From assembly GCF_030766725.1 (NCBI RefSeq), contig NZ_JARQWR010000008.1:1-64000 (forward strand): DNA of 64,000 nucleotides, given 5' to 3'. Under the pieces are notes generated by a model, which was given only the letters and a program-made list of their open reading frames with translations, made no database searches and was not told where the DNA came from. Both the position numbers and the translations under genes were made by a program. This document shows, one piece after another, positions 45,369 through 55,400 of this stretch (its first letter is position 1; each line of letters opens with the position of its first letter). This DNA comes from Flavobacterium aerium. Lineage in GTDB: Bacteria > Bacteroidota > Bacteroidia > Flavobacteriales > Flavobacteriaceae.

Positions 45369-46274
45369 TTAGAAATGCCATTTTAAAGCCACTGCCCCAT
45401 AGAATGTAGAGGTGAATTTTGGGTCTGCAACATCACTCGATTTAAAGATGCTTTTTATTTTACGCTCACTAGTTTTAAAAGAACGCATCAACGACGATCC
45501 TCCGGTAAGTTGTAAGGTCCAGTTTTTTCCCAATTCAAACTGTGGACGAATACCCGCAATAACTTGTTGATAACCCAATAACATTGATTTGTCATTTCGA
45601 TTAATTTCAGCAGTCATACCACTTAATTCTACAACAGCTTTAAGATCAAAATTAGGATTCATTTTATAGGCAACTTCTAATCCTTCTGGGAAGTAAACGC
45701 GGAATCTTAATTTACCCTGTGTTTCCCAATTAAAGTAGATGTAAGGTAATATCATTGGAACTCCAAAAGCATTCGATAGTATAGGGCCAACACCAAGTGC
45801 TAAACGAGGATTAAAATGTTTAATAAATACAACTCCACCTTGTACTAATATATCGTCGGAAGTAATTTGTTCTAAATCGGTATAAACTCCCACAGATCCC
45901 ATTGCCATTAAAGACCACGTTTTACCCAATGGACGAATATGTTTAAATCCTATTTGAGCATTTAGTAATTCCGTTGGGAAAAGTGATTCTTCATAATTAC
46001 GATTTGACATTCGAGCATAAGATCCATCTAGAATTAATGACCATGTTTTCGATTTTCCTTCTGCATCTGTTTGAATCGAAAGCGGGATTTCTAGTGATAC
46101 CTGCATTCTTTTGAAATCACTTGTAGAATCTGTTTTTAAACTGTCTTGTGGTCGTACATAATTTGAAAATGGAATGTACTCTGTTTTAATTTTACCAGAG
46201 ATTCCAGTTTGAGCAATTGTAGTTTGGGAACACAAGGAAAGGAAACCAATCAAGTAATAAAGCGCGTTTTTCAT
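45369..46274 (-). CDS. DUF6268-like outer-membrane protein
   Basis: 301 residues with a signal peptide (1-21, ending TTIAQ). The mature part is alternating beta strands (FKRMQVSLEIPLSIQT, RFRVYFPEGLEVAYKM) ending in FYGAVALKWHF, with the terminal Phe typical of outer-membrane barrels. It fits DUF6268 as I recall it. Role unknown. It converges on the LytTR gene with only 2 bp between stops, so no terminator fits in between. Confidence 0.7.
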   Translation of the reverse strand: MKNALYYLIGFLSLCSQTTIAQTGISGKIKTEYIPFSNYVRPQDSLKTDSTSDFKRMQVSLEIPLSIQTDAEGKSKTWSLILDGSYARMSNRNYEESLFPTELLNAQIGFKHIRPLGKTWSLMAMGSVGVYTDLEQITSDDILVQGGVVFIKHFNPRLALGVGPILSNAFGVPMILPYIYFNWETQGKLRFRVYFPEGLEVAYKMNPNFDLKAVVELSGMTAEINRNDKSMLLGYQQVIAGIRPQFELGKNWTLQLTGGSSLMRSFKTSERKIKSIFKSSDVADPKFTSTFYGAVALKWHF

Positions 46275-46387
46275 GTCTATTTTTTAAAAATTTAGCACGA
46301 ATAACGCAGTAATTCCGGATGAGGTAAAATTTAATTGACAAATGGACTGTTAGTTTTGACCAATGGTATAGAATGGCTTTTCAAAAG

Positions 46388-46419
46388 AAAAGTCGCTTAA
46401 AATATTTTAAGCGACTTTT
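46388..46419 (-). terminator. Terminator of murF
   Basis: A 15-bp stem (46388-46402 with 46405-46419) just after the murF stop, with T/A runs on both sides. Confidence 0.85.
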
Positions 46420-46422
46420 TGT

Positions 46423-47712
46423 TTAAGGTAAAAATTCTAAGGTTCTTTCTAGAGCCATTCCTCTGGAACCTTTAATTAATAACGTATGATTTTCGATTCG
46501 ATATGTTTTGAGATAAGAAGCTAAATCTTCAAAAGTTTCATAAAACTGAAAATGTTTATTTTCTGCTTTAACATTGTAAAAATGTTTTCCAATGAAAAGA
46601 CATACAGTATTATCATTTTTTGAAGCAACCAATGCAATAATATTTTGATGCTCTGAAGCACTTTCAGGACCAAGTTCAAACATATCACCTAGTATCATGA
46701 TTTTATGAGGACGATCTAGCTGAATGAAGTTTTCAATAGCCACAGTCATACTGCTTGGATTCGCATTATAGGCATCTAGGATGATTTCATTAGTTCCTTT
46801 TTGAACCAATTGAGATCTGTTGTTAGATGGAATATAATGCTCAATAGCGGTTTTTATTTGATCATCACTAACCTCAAAGTATTTCCCGATAGTAATTGCT
46901 GCATTGATGTTGTTTGCATTGTACAACCCAATCAGATGGGACTGAATAGTAGCATCATTAAATTGTACTGAAACAAAAGGATTTGCTTGACTATGATTAA
47001 TAAATACGTTTGCTTCGGGATTTGTTTGGCTAAAGCTATAATGTTTTAATGCACTCGCTTTTTGTGCCTGTATAGGATCATCGAGATTAATAAAAACCAT
47101 TTTGTTTTGCTCAATCAGATACTGATACATTTCACTTTTTCCTTTGATAACTCCTTCAAAACCACCAAAACCTTCCAAGTGTGCTTTTCCGAAATTGGTA
47201 ATATAACCATAATCAGGTTTTGCTAATTCACATAAAAAGGCGATCTCTTTTTGATGATTAGCACCCATTTCTACAATTCCTATTTCTGTAGATTCATCAA
47301 AAGAAAGCAAAGTAAGCGGTACGCCAATATGATTGTTGAGGTTTCCTACCGTAGCTTTGGTAGTGTAACGTTGTGATAAAACAACATTAATCAATTCCTT
47401 CGTAGTTGTTTTACCATTACTTCCAGTCAAAGCTATAATTGGAAGTTTTAGATAATTACGATGATATTGTGCGAGCTGTTGTAAAGTAGTGAGACTATCT
47501 TCTACGAGAATAGTCTTTTCGTTTACATAATACTTTTCATTATCAATAATAACATAGGCAGCGCCTTTTTCTAGTGCTTCTGCTGCAAATGTATTTGCGT
47601 CAAAGTTATCTCCCTTGAGAGCAACAAAAAGAGAATTTGAACCTATCTTTCTGGTGTCTATAGAAATAGAAGAGCATTCTAGAAATAAAGAATGTATATT
47701 TTGTATGTTCAT
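46423..47712 (-). CDS. murF: UDP-MurNAc-tripeptide--D-Ala-D-Ala ligase
   Basis: 429 residues. MurF adds D-Ala-D-Ala to UDP-MurNAc-tripeptide using ATP, the last cytoplasmic amino-acid step of peptidoglycan synthesis. The N-terminal domain has SIDTRKIGSNSLFVALKGDNFD. The P-loop ALTGSNGKTTTKELI, the central NHIGVPLTLLSF and EIGIVEMGANHQKEI, and the C-terminal DAYNANPSSM and ILGDMFELG are intact. It lies downstream of gldJ on the same strand with a terminator between, a flavobacterial arrangement. Confidence 0.95.
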   Translation of the reverse strand: MNIQNIHSLFLECSSISIDTRKIGSNSLFVALKGDNFDANTFAAEALEKGAAYVIIDNEKYYVNEKTILVEDSLTTLQQLAQYHRNYLKLPIIALTGSNGKTTTKELINVVLSQRYTTKATVGNLNNHIGVPLTLLSFDESTEIGIVEMGANHQKEIAFLCELAKPDYGYITNFGKAHLEGFGGFEGVIKGKSEMYQYLIEQNKMVFINLDDPIQAQKASALKHYSFSQTNPEANVFINHSQANPFVSVQFNDATIQSHLIGLYNANNINAAITIGKYFEVSDDQIKTAIEHYIPSNNRSQLVQKGTNEIILDAYNANPSSMTVAIENFIQLDRPHKIMILGDMFELGPESASEHQNIIALVASKNDNTVCLFIGKHFYNVKAENKHFQFYETFEDLASYLKTYRIENHTLLIKGSRGMALERTLEFLP

Positions 47713-47733
47713 TTCAAAACATTTTTAAAATAT

Positions 47734-47759
47734 AAAAAGCCCTAATGAAAGGGCTTTTT
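47734..47759 (-). terminator. Terminator between gldJ and murF
   Basis: AAAAAGCCC (47734-47742) pairs with GGGCTTTTT (47751-47759), giving a U run on the minus strand. Some read-through to murF, 22 nt on, is possible. Confidence 0.8.
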
Positions 47760-47780
47760 ATTATATAATAATAAGTATGA

Positions 47781-49460
47781 TTAATTTCTGGCTTTCTTTT
47801 TACCATCTGATTTAGGACCTACTCTTGACATAGCACATCTAAATCCGATATCACTAGTTGCCATATCTTGTGGCAAGTATCTTCTTTGTGCAGGATCTAA
47901 CCAGTAAGCTCTATCTCTCCATGATCCACCTTTGTAAACTCTTACATTGTCATTGATCAATGTAGTTCTTTTTGAAGAGTGGTCATATTTTCTGATCATA
48001 TTACCTAAACTATCTGTAGTCACACTGTGTTTTGGTGAATCATACATTCTAGTTTTTTCATCTTCTTTCTTAGCATCACCTTCTTCAGAAGATCCAAAGT
48101 CGAAATAACGAGTTGATTGTTTATCACCATCTCTGTAGTTTCTATTGTCACTCTTATCGAAGTTTTGTCTTAAGTAAGTTTCTTTCTCATCAATTGGCAC
48201 TTGAGCGATTTGACCAGGGAAGTTTCTTGCCATAATTCTACCGTTACTTAAAGTATCGTATTGAATATCTGAAGCAGTTACTAATTCCACTTTTCCATCT
48301 TCACCAATTTTGTTTTTAGTATAAACGTTACCTCTATAGTAGTTGAAGTCATTTGCTTCATCATCTACGATAGGTCTGTAAACGTCGGCAACCCATTCAG
48401 AAACGTTACCACCCATGTCATAAAGACCAAAATCATTTGGTGGGTAAGATTTTACAGCAGCAGTAATATCAGCTCCGTCATCAGACCAACCTGCAATTCC
48501 ACCGTAATCCCCTTTACCTTGTTTAAAGTTGGCTAATTGATCACCTTTTACTTGTCTTTTTCCAGAACGAGTATATTGACCTTTCCAAGGATATTTCTTT
48601 TTACCTCTGTATGCATTGTATTCTCTGTTTCCTACTAATGCAAGAGCAGCATATTCCCACTCAGCTTCAGTTGGTAATCTATATTCCGGAAGAACGATAC
48701 CAGAAGTTCTTTGAGCATAAACATTTTTAGCATCTTCTTTAGAAGCTAAAGAGTTTCTTTTTCCTTTAAGAACGATTTCCTCGTTTCCACCGTAAGTTTT
48801 AGTTGGACTATTAAGGTAGGTTTCAGTACTAAAAGTATTTTCAGCATTAGCATCTAATGTTTTAGCATCTCTTTTTAAGTAACCTTCTCTTTCAAGTACA
48901 GCCTCATTCACACGGTCTGTTCTCCATTTACTAAACTCTACTGCTTGAATCCAGTTAACACCTACCACTGGGTAGTTTGCATAAGCAGGATGTCTCAAGT
49001 AGTTATTAGTCATTGTTTCATTATAACCTAAACGGTCTCTCCATACTAATGTATCAGGAAGAGCACCTTCATAGATGTTTCTGTAATTTTCTTCTTCTGG
49101 TGGAAAAACTCTCTTTAACCAATCCAAGTACTCCATGTACATAAGATTTGTTACTTCAGTTTCATCCATGTAAAAAGATTGAACGTGCTGTTGATTTGGA
49201 GAGTTGTTCCAATCATGCATAACATCATCTTGTACTTTACCCATGGTAAATGTACCACCTTCGACTAAAACTAATCCAGGAGCAGTCTCTTGCTTCTTAA
49301 ACTTAGAGTTGTACTGGAAACCACCTTTCTTATCGTTAATCTTCCAACCTGTCGCAGAGGAGGCGTTTTTCGATCCAGAATTTTTACTACAACTAGTAAA
49401 ACCTATGGTTACTGCCAATGCTAACAGTAGTTTAAAAGCCATAATTTTGTTTATTTTCAT
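47781..49460 (-). CDS. gldJ: Gliding motility / T9SS lipoprotein GldJ
   Basis: 559 residues from the ATG at 49458-49460. A frame 16 codons longer is open but upstream of a sensible signal. Lipoprotein signal peptide with lipobox FTSC (C24). An FGE-sulfatase fold follows (LVEGGTFTMGKVQDD, NWIQAVEFSKW, YRLPTEAEWEYAA, YDMGGNVSEWVADVY, RVYKGGSWRD, DIGFRCA). GldJ is an outer-membrane-associated lipoprotein needed for gliding and type IX secretion in Flavobacterium johnsoniae. It diverges from porU, and TAAATTTG on the minus strand (49603-49610) is a possible promoter. Confidence 0.93.
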   Translation of the reverse strand: MKINKIMAFKLLLALAVTIGFTSCSKNSGSKNASSATGWKINDKKGGFQYNSKFKKQETAPGLVLVEGGTFTMGKVQDDVMHDWNNSPNQQHVQSFYMDETEVTNLMYMEYLDWLKRVFPPEEENYRNIYEGALPDTLVWRDRLGYNETMTNNYLRHPAYANYPVVGVNWIQAVEFSKWRTDRVNEAVLEREGYLKRDAKTLDANAENTFSTETYLNSPTKTYGGNEEIVLKGKRNSLASKEDAKNVYAQRTSGIVLPEYRLPTEAEWEYAALALVGNREYNAYRGKKKYPWKGQYTRSGKRQVKGDQLANFKQGKGDYGGIAGWSDDGADITAAVKSYPPNDFGLYDMGGNVSEWVADVYRPIVDDEANDFNYYRGNVYTKNKIGEDGKVELVTASDIQYDTLSNGRIMARNFPGQIAQVPIDEKETYLRQNFDKSDNRNYRDGDKQSTRYFDFGSSEEGDAKKEDEKTRMYDSPKHSVTTDSLGNMIRKYDHSSKRTTLINDNVRVYKGGSWRDRAYWLDPAQRRYLPQDMATSDIGFRCAMSRVGPKSDGKKKARN

Positions 49461-49646
49461 ACTTTTGGTAGGTAATAAATTTTGAGGCGCAATATAATAA
49501 TTAACCATTAAATTGCAACAACATTTTGAAAATTATTAAAAAAAATATAATATTTTGTTAAATACCTTAACATGCAACGTTAAATACTGTTATTGTACAA
49601 CGCAAATTTAATACAATTATTATATGAATGGCGCGTATAAATAAAT

Positions 49647-49654
49647 TATTTTTG
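49647..49654 (+). promoter_or_regulatory. Candidate -7 element of porU
   Basis: TATTTTTG fits TAnnTTTG, 41 nt before the porU start. The -33 box is not clear. Confidence 0.4.
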
Positions 49655-49695
49655 CTTCTCGTAATATTTAACATTTAATTGCGTTGTTTTAATTG

Positions 49696-52600
49696 ATGAA
49701 AAAAATACTTATAGTTTTTTTGGTTCTAATCGCGAATCTCTCGAAGGCTCAGGATAATGGCACTATTGTTTTGAACTGGACTCCGAAAAAGAAAGTTATC
49801 GCAAATGCTACATCTGCTGTAATTCCACAGTTTGATGGGGATAAGCAATATTTTGATAATGACCGTAAAGAGCTTTTTTTTCAATTAAAAATACCAGTAA
49901 ATTCCTATGTAGATGAAAGCTCATTGAGAATCACTAATGTGGTTTTTGAAGCTATAAGTAAAGAAGAAATGGGTGATTTATCGACTTCAAATTTACCTTC
50001 AAATGTTAAAAATTCATTGAAAGTATTTAATGCAAGAGATAAAAAATATGCTTTTTTAAGCCTCTCACCAATTGTTAAAGAAAACAATACATATAAAAAA
50101 ATAAAATCATTTTCGTATTCTTTTAACAGTAATCAATCCCGTCAGAATAGTACGCAATCTACTTCCAGTGTAGCAGCATTATCAAATTCAGTGTTAGCGT
50201 CAGGGGAATGGTACCGATTTTATGTAGAAAAATCAGGTGCATATAGGATATCAAAATCTTTTTTGCAAGATTTAGGTTTTAATGTGAGTGGAGTTAACCC
50301 GCAAAATATTAAGATATATGGCAATGGTGGACGAATGATTCCTTTGTTGAATAGCACTTTTTATCCTAGTGATTTAGAAGAAAATGCCATTTTCATTGGA
50401 GGAGAAAGTGATGGTGTATTTAATGATACAGATTATATTCTTTTTTATGCGGAAGGTGTAGATACATGGAATGATGAAAGTCATACGTTTAATAATTTAT
50501 ATTCGTCGAGATCCTATTATTATATCACAGCTCAGGGCGGAGCCGGTAAAAGAATGGGGAATATTACACCGCCATCCGCAGCAAGTACAGTAACGGTGAC
50601 GACCTATGATGAAACTCAATACCATGAATTGGATCAGGTTAATTTTGCACGCTTAGGTAGAAAATGGTATGGAGAGCAGTTTAATGTGCAAAATCAACAA
50701 AGTTTCGATTTTAATTTTCCAAACCTTATTACTGCAGAACCAATCAAGATTTCTGTTGTTGCGGCATCAGCGGCATTTACTTCAACATCTTTTAAGGTAA
50801 ATGCAAATAGTCAGGATATTGGTACTGTGAACTTTTCGGCATTGCCAGCAGATGGTCAAGGAGCAGGGAAAGAAAGTTCTTTTACAGGGCAATTCACTTC
50901 TGCAACGCCAGCCGTAAAAATAACATTGACCTATAGTAATGGAGGTGTTCCAGGGTCAAATGGATATCTGGATTATATTATATTGAGAGCTAAAAGAAAT
51001 TTAAGTGGAGTTGGAAAGCAATTTAAGTTTCAATATGATGCGGCGGGAGGAAGTTTTGGAGTAGCCGATTATCGAATCTCAAACGCCAATACGATAAATC
51101 AAGTTTGGGATATCACCGATATATATAATGTAAGGAAAGTTGATAATCCAAATTCAAATATTCTTTCATTTAAAGCAAATCTTGGTGAAGTTCGGAAATA
51201 TTTGGCAACCGATCCGTCCGACTATTATACCCCTTTGAAAGAATCGCAATCAAGAGTTGCAAATCAAAATATAAAAGGAAATATCTTTAAGAATAATCAA
51301 GGGCTAATACAAGACATCGATTATCTTATAATTACACCCAATTCACTTTATGGTCAAGCAGAAAGACTAGCAAATTTTCACAGGAATTATTCGCAGTTAA
51401 ATGTGAAAGTTGTAACGTTAGAGTCGATTTATCAAGAGTTTTCCTCTGGTAAACAAGATATTGGAGCCATTAGAAATTTTGTACGCTATGTGTATTTTAA
51501 TATTCCTGATCCGTCGAGAAGAGTGAAGTATCTGAATCTTTTTGGCGATACATCATTTGATTATAAAAATCGTATTTCGAATAATACAAATATAGTTCCT
51601 ACGTTTCATTCTTATGAGCCATCTCTGCAACCATTTGATACAATGACAAATCTATCATTGGTGAGTACGTTTATGTCCGATGATTTTTTCTGTCTAATGG
51701 ATGATAACGAAGGGAGAATGTTGAATAGTGATAATGAAGGAGTCGATATTGCTGTAGGAAGAATGCTAGTAAGTTCTGCTAAGCAAGCAGAAGAAATGGT
51801 AACCAAGGCAATCGATTACTATGATATAAAATCCTATGGGAAATGGCGTAATAATATCGTTATGATTTCTGATGATGCCGATCCCGGAGATGAAATATTA
51901 CAACAAGAAGTAGATGCGTTGAGTAATATAATAGCACATGAAAAACCGTTTTTGAATGTGAAAAAGATTCACTCTGACTCGTATGTTCAACAAACATCAG
52001 CGGGTGGAGGTCGATACCCTGAAGTGAGGAAAGAGATTATCAGTTCTTTCGAACAAGGATCATTGGTCTTTAATTATTTAGGACATGGTGGAGAAGATGG
52101 ATTAGCGCACGAAAGAATATTCGAGAAGTTTGATGGGCAGAATATGAATAACCCATTCAAGTATCCCTTATTTATTACAATTACTTGTGAGTTCACAAGG
52201 TTTGATAATCCATTTAGGCCAACAGCAGGAGAATATACGTATTGGAATCCAAAAGGAGGTGCTGTTGCCATGATTACAACAACACGAGAAATCTTTGTAA
52301 ACGTTGCAACAGGATTTAATAGAAAACTATCAGAAATTTTATTTTCATACGGATCAGATCAATATGTGACAATTGCAGAAGCATTACGAGAAGCAAAAGC
52401 GAGTTATAACAGTTCAGGAACGAGAGTGGTATCCTTTGTGGGTGATCCGGCAATGAAATTAGCCATTCCGAAGCCAAAAGTAGTTTTAACTAAAATAAAT
52501 GGTGTTCCAATAGGAGCAGCAACAGAAAGTTTAAAATCATTAGCCTTTGTGAAGCTATCAGGTGAGGTAACAAATGAACAAGGGGCTCTATTGTCCAACT

Positions 52601-53556
52601 ATAATGGAGATTTATCCGTTAATGTATTTGATAAAAGAATTAATCGCTCAACTTTAGGAAATGATAACCCTACGGTAATAATGAATTTCACTACTTTAGG
52701 CGAAACGATTTTTAGAGGAAATGCGACAGTTACGAATGGGCAGTTTGAGTTCGGTTTTGTAGTGCCAAGAGATATTAGAGTTCCTATTGGACCAGGCCGT
52801 GTGAGTTTTTATGCGAAAAAAAATCAACAACTAGAAGATCAAACAGGATACGATAGTATTATTAAAGTAGGAGGGATTAATGAGAATGCTGTAGCTGATA
52901 ATTTACCACCACGTGTGAAATTATATATGAATGATCAGTCCTTTGTTTCGGGAGGGATTACGAACGCATCGCCTATATTTCTGGCGTTTTTGGAAGATGA
53001 AAATGGAATTAATACCGCCAGTGGTATTGGACATGATATTGTTGCTATTTTGGATGGGGATGAGAATAATCCTTATATATTGAATGATTTTTACGAAACA
53101 GCATTAGACGATTATACAAATGGAAAAGTACGTTATCCATTTAGAAACTTGGAAAAAGGATTGCATACCCTGACATTTAAGGCATGGGATGTTTATAATA
53201 ATTTGGTAACTGCAGAAATACAATTTATTGTAATAGGCGATGAAGAGATGAAATTGGATAAAGTGTTAAATTATCCAAATCCATTTGTGAGCTATACAGA
53301 ATTTTGGTTTTCTCATAATAGACCCTTTGAGCCGTTGGACGTTCAGGTTCAGGTGATGACAGTGACAGGTAAGATTGTCTGGACTCGAAACCAAACGATT
53401 GTTACAGAAGGATTCCTTTCTCGAGATATCACTTGGGACGGTAGAGATGACTTCGGAGACCGCATAGGGAAAGGGGTTTATATCTATAAATTGACAGTTA
53501 AGTCGACACTTACAAATAAAAAGACGGAAAAATACGAGAAACTTGTAATACTTTAA
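49696..53556 (+). CDS. porU: T9SS sortase PorU (C25 peptidase family)
   Basis: 1286 residues from ATG 49696; an upstream in-frame TTG at 49693 is not needed. Signal peptide ends near SKAQ (about residue 18). The gingipain-like C25 domain (about 540-930) has its catalytic pair H797 (NYLGHGGEDG) and C831 (ITITCEFTRFD). PorU removes the C-terminal sorting signal from cargo of the type IX system and attaches it at the cell surface. The end has FlgD-like/CTD strands (LNYPNPFVSYTEFWF, GKGVYIYKLTVKS). porV follows 40 bp downstream on the same strand. Confidence 0.93.
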   Translation: MKKILIVFLVLIANLSKAQDNGTIVLNWTPKKKVIANATSAVIPQFDGDKQYFDNDRKELFFQLKIPVNSYVDESSLRITNVVFEAISKEEMGDLSTSNLPSNVKNSLKVFNARDKKYAFLSLSPIVKENNTYKKIKSFSYSFNSNQSRQNSTQSTSSVAALSNSVLASGEWYRFYVEKSGAYRISKSFLQDLGFNVSGVNPQNIKIYGNGGRMIPLLNSTFYPSDLEENAIFIGGESDGVFNDTDYILFYAEGVDTWNDESHTFNNLYSSRSYYYITAQGGAGKRMGNITPPSAASTVTVTTYDETQYHELDQVNFARLGRKWYGEQFNVQNQQSFDFNFPNLITAEPIKISVVAASAAFTSTSFKVNANSQDIGTVNFSALPADGQGAGKESSFTGQFTSATPAVKITLTYSNGGVPGSNGYLDYIILRAKRNLSGVGKQFKFQYDAAGGSFGVADYRISNANTINQVWDITDIYNVRKVDNPNSNILSFKANLGEVRKYLATDPSDYYTPLKESQSRVANQNIKGNIFKNNQGLIQDIDYLIITPNSLYGQAERLANFHRNYSQLNVKVVTLESIYQEFSSGKQDIGAIRNFVRYVYFNIPDPSRRVKYLNLFGDTSFDYKNRISNNTNIVPTFHSYEPSLQPFDTMTNLSLVSTFMSDDFFCLMDDNEGRMLNSDNEGVDIAVGRMLVSSAKQAEEMVTKAIDYYDIKSYGKWRNNIVMISDDADPGDEILQQEVDALSNIIAHEKPFLNVKKIHSDSYVQQTSAGGGRYPEVRKEIISSFEQGSLVFNYLGHGGEDGLAHERIFEKFDGQNMNNPFKYPLFITITCEFTRFDNPFRPTAGEYTYWNPKGGAVAMITTTREIFVNVATGFNRKLSEILFSYGSDQYVTIAEALREAKASYNSSGTRVVSFVGDPAMKLAIPKPKVVLTKINGVPIGAATESLKSLAFVKLSGEVTNEQGALLSNYNGDLSVNVFDKRINRSTLGNDNPTVIMNFTTLGETIFRGNATVTNGQFEFGFVVPRDIRVPIGPGRVSFYAKKNQQLEDQTGYDSIIKVGGINENAVADNLPPRVKLYMNDQSFVSGGITNASPIFLAFLEDENGINTASGIGHDIVAILDGDENNPYILNDFYETALDDYTNGKVRYPFRNLEKGLHTLTFKAWDVYNNLVTAEIQFIVIGDEEMKLDKVLNYPNPFVSYTEFWFSHNRPFEPLDVQVQVMTVTGKIVWTRNQTIVTEGFLSRDITWDGRDDFGDRIGKGVYIYKLTVKSTLTNKKTEKYEKLVIL

Positions 53557-53596
53557 GAAAATACTATATTTGTTTAATAAACTCTCAAAAATCATA

Positions 53597-54760
53597 ATGA
53601 AAAAATTATCAATACTTTTAATTTTCTTGCTCGGAGCAAAATATGCAAACGCACAGGACCGAGTGATAACGACAGGAGTGCCATTTTTAATGATTGCAGC
53701 TGACGCTAGATCTGCCGGTATGGGAGATATGGGTGTTGCAACTTCTGCAGATGCTTATTCTCAGCAGTATAATCCAGCAAAATATGCTTTCGCTTTAGAT
53801 AAACAAGGTTTCTCAGTGAGTTATACTCCTTATTTATCTTCTATCGCAAATGATATCTCATTAGCACAAGTGACTTATTACAATAGAATGAACGAACGTA
53901 GTGCTTTTGCAGGGAGTTTACGTTATTTTGGTTTAGGGGAAATTGAATTAAGACAAAATTTCGATGATCAGCCAAATGTTGTTAAGCCAAATGAACTAGC
54001 GTTAGATTTATCCTACTCGTTAAAGTTAAATGAGCGTTTCTCTATGGCAGTAGCAGGTAGATATATTCGTTCAAACCTGAGAATTCCAGATGGTAATAAT
54101 GATGCTTCAGCAGCAAATACTTTTGCTGTGGATATAGCAGGTTTCTATCAATCAGAAGAGCAGGCTTATGAAGATTTTAATGGTCGTTGGAGAGCAGGTT
54201 TTAATATTCAAAATTTAGGACCAAAAATCAGTTATAACAATGATGATTTCAGTGGGAACTTTCTTCCTGCAAATCTTAAATTAGGAGGTGGATTTGATTT
54301 CATTTTTGATGAATACAATAAATTAGCCGTTACTGTTGAGTTGAATAAACTATTAGTTCCTACACCACAAAAACCAGATTTAAATGGAGATGGTGAAGTA
54401 ACTTCATCAGAAATTTCACAAAATAATGCGGACTACCAATCTATCGGATGGGTATCAGGAATTTTTAAATCTTTTGGAGATGCTCCAGACGGATTTAAAG
54501 AAGAATTAAAAGAATTTACTTATGCAGTAGGAGCAGAATATTGGTACCAAGATTCCTTCGCATTGAGAACGGGTTATTTTAATGAAAGTGTAGAAAAAGG
54601 TGCACGTAAATTTTTTACTTTAGGTGCAGGATTTAAATATAACGTGGTTAAATTAGATGTTTCATATTTATTCTCGGCTTCAAAAGTGAGAAACCCATTG
54701 GAAAACACATTACGTTTTTCTTTGACTTTCAACTTTGGGGATAAATACGATGAATATTAA
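53597..54760 (+). CDS. porV: T9SS outer-membrane protein PorV
   Basis: 387 residues from ATG 53597 (a longer frame from a TTG at 53570 adds nine residues with no function). Signal peptide ends YANAQ. TGVPFLMIAADARSAGMGDM, then GVATSADAYSQQYNPAKYAF, is the FadL/PorV hallmark. The barrel ends NTLRFSLTFNFGDKYDEY. PorV carries cargo from the translocon to PorU. An EF-hand-like DLNGDGEVTSSE lies at about 262-273. The PorU-PorV pairing fits the attachment complex of the system. Confidence 0.93.
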   Translation: MKKLSILLIFLLGAKYANAQDRVITTGVPFLMIAADARSAGMGDMGVATSADAYSQQYNPAKYAFALDKQGFSVSYTPYLSSIANDISLAQVTYYNRMNERSAFAGSLRYFGLGEIELRQNFDDQPNVVKPNELALDLSYSLKLNERFSMAVAGRYIRSNLRIPDGNNDASAANTFAVDIAGFYQSEEQAYEDFNGRWRAGFNIQNLGPKISYNNDDFSGNFLPANLKLGGGFDFIFDEYNKLAVTVELNKLLVPTPQKPDLNGDGEVTSSEISQNNADYQSIGWVSGIFKSFGDAPDGFKEELKEFTYAVGAEYWYQDSFALRTGYFNESVEKGARKFFTLGAGFKYNVVKLDVSYLFSASKVRNPLENTLRFSLTFNFGDKYDEY

Positions 54761-54769
54761 TAGAATTGA

Positions 54770-55252
54770 ATGAAAAAAATAAATATAGCAACTACATTTT
54801 CGGCTTATGATTCTTTAGAAGAACTTTCAGTAGAAGATAAATCATTAATGTTAGAAGCAGTTGAAATTAGAAAAAAAGCATACGCTCCTTACTCTAGATT
54901 TAGAGTAGGAGCGGCTGTTTTATTAGACAATGGTGAAATAGTAGTAGGGTCCAATCAGGAAAATGCAGCTTATCCTTCAGGGCTTTGCGCTGAGCGAGTA
55001 GCAATTTTTTATGCCGGAGCAATTTATCCCGAAGCTAAAATTTTAAAACTTGCCATTTCTGCAACATCCGATGATAAAGTTGTGACTTCGCCTATTCCGC
55101 CCTGTGGAGCCTGTAGGCAGTCTTTAGTAGAATATGAATACAAACAAGATGTTCCTTTTTCTATTTATTTTATGGGTGAAACGGGTGAAATCTATAAGTC
55201 AGATTCTGTAAAGAATTTACTTCCGTTTGTTTTTGATAAGAACTTCTTATAA
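54770..55252 (+). CDS. cdd: Cytidine deaminase
   Basis: 160 residues. Converts cytidine and deoxycytidine to uridines for pyrimidine salvage. The zinc site is complete: CAERVAIF with catalytic Glu, and PPCGACRQSL supplying two Cys. RVGAAVLLDNG and NQENAAYPSGLCAER are family motifs. 9 bp after porV, so it may ride on the same transcript. Confidence 0.95.
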   Translation: MKKINIATTFSAYDSLEELSVEDKSLMLEAVEIRKKAYAPYSRFRVGAAVLLDNGEIVVGSNQENAAYPSGLCAERVAIFYAGAIYPEAKILKLAISATSDDKVVTSPIPPCGACRQSLVEYEYKQDVPFSIYFMGETGEIYKSDSVKNLLPFVFDKNFL

Positions 55253-55300
55253 AAAAAACCAAAAACTTCTTTTTTATTTTACTTCTAAGGAGGAATGTCT

Positions 55301-55308
55301 TATTTTTG
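55301..55308 (+). promoter_or_regulatory. Candidate -7 element of the pdh operon
   Basis: TATTTTTG fits TAnnTTTG, 92 nt before the pdhA start, after the cdd stop. Confidence 0.4.
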
Positions 55309-55400
55309 CCTTTCGCAAATTTGTGTGAGGAAACTGTTTTGCGTTATTATTAGTGAATAATTGATACTATATTAAAACGGCAAAAGAAAAAAATAGCAAA

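Noticed and set aside
49693..49695. TTG start of porU
   Set aside because: The next codon is ATG and gives a normal signal peptide, so the TTG is not needed.
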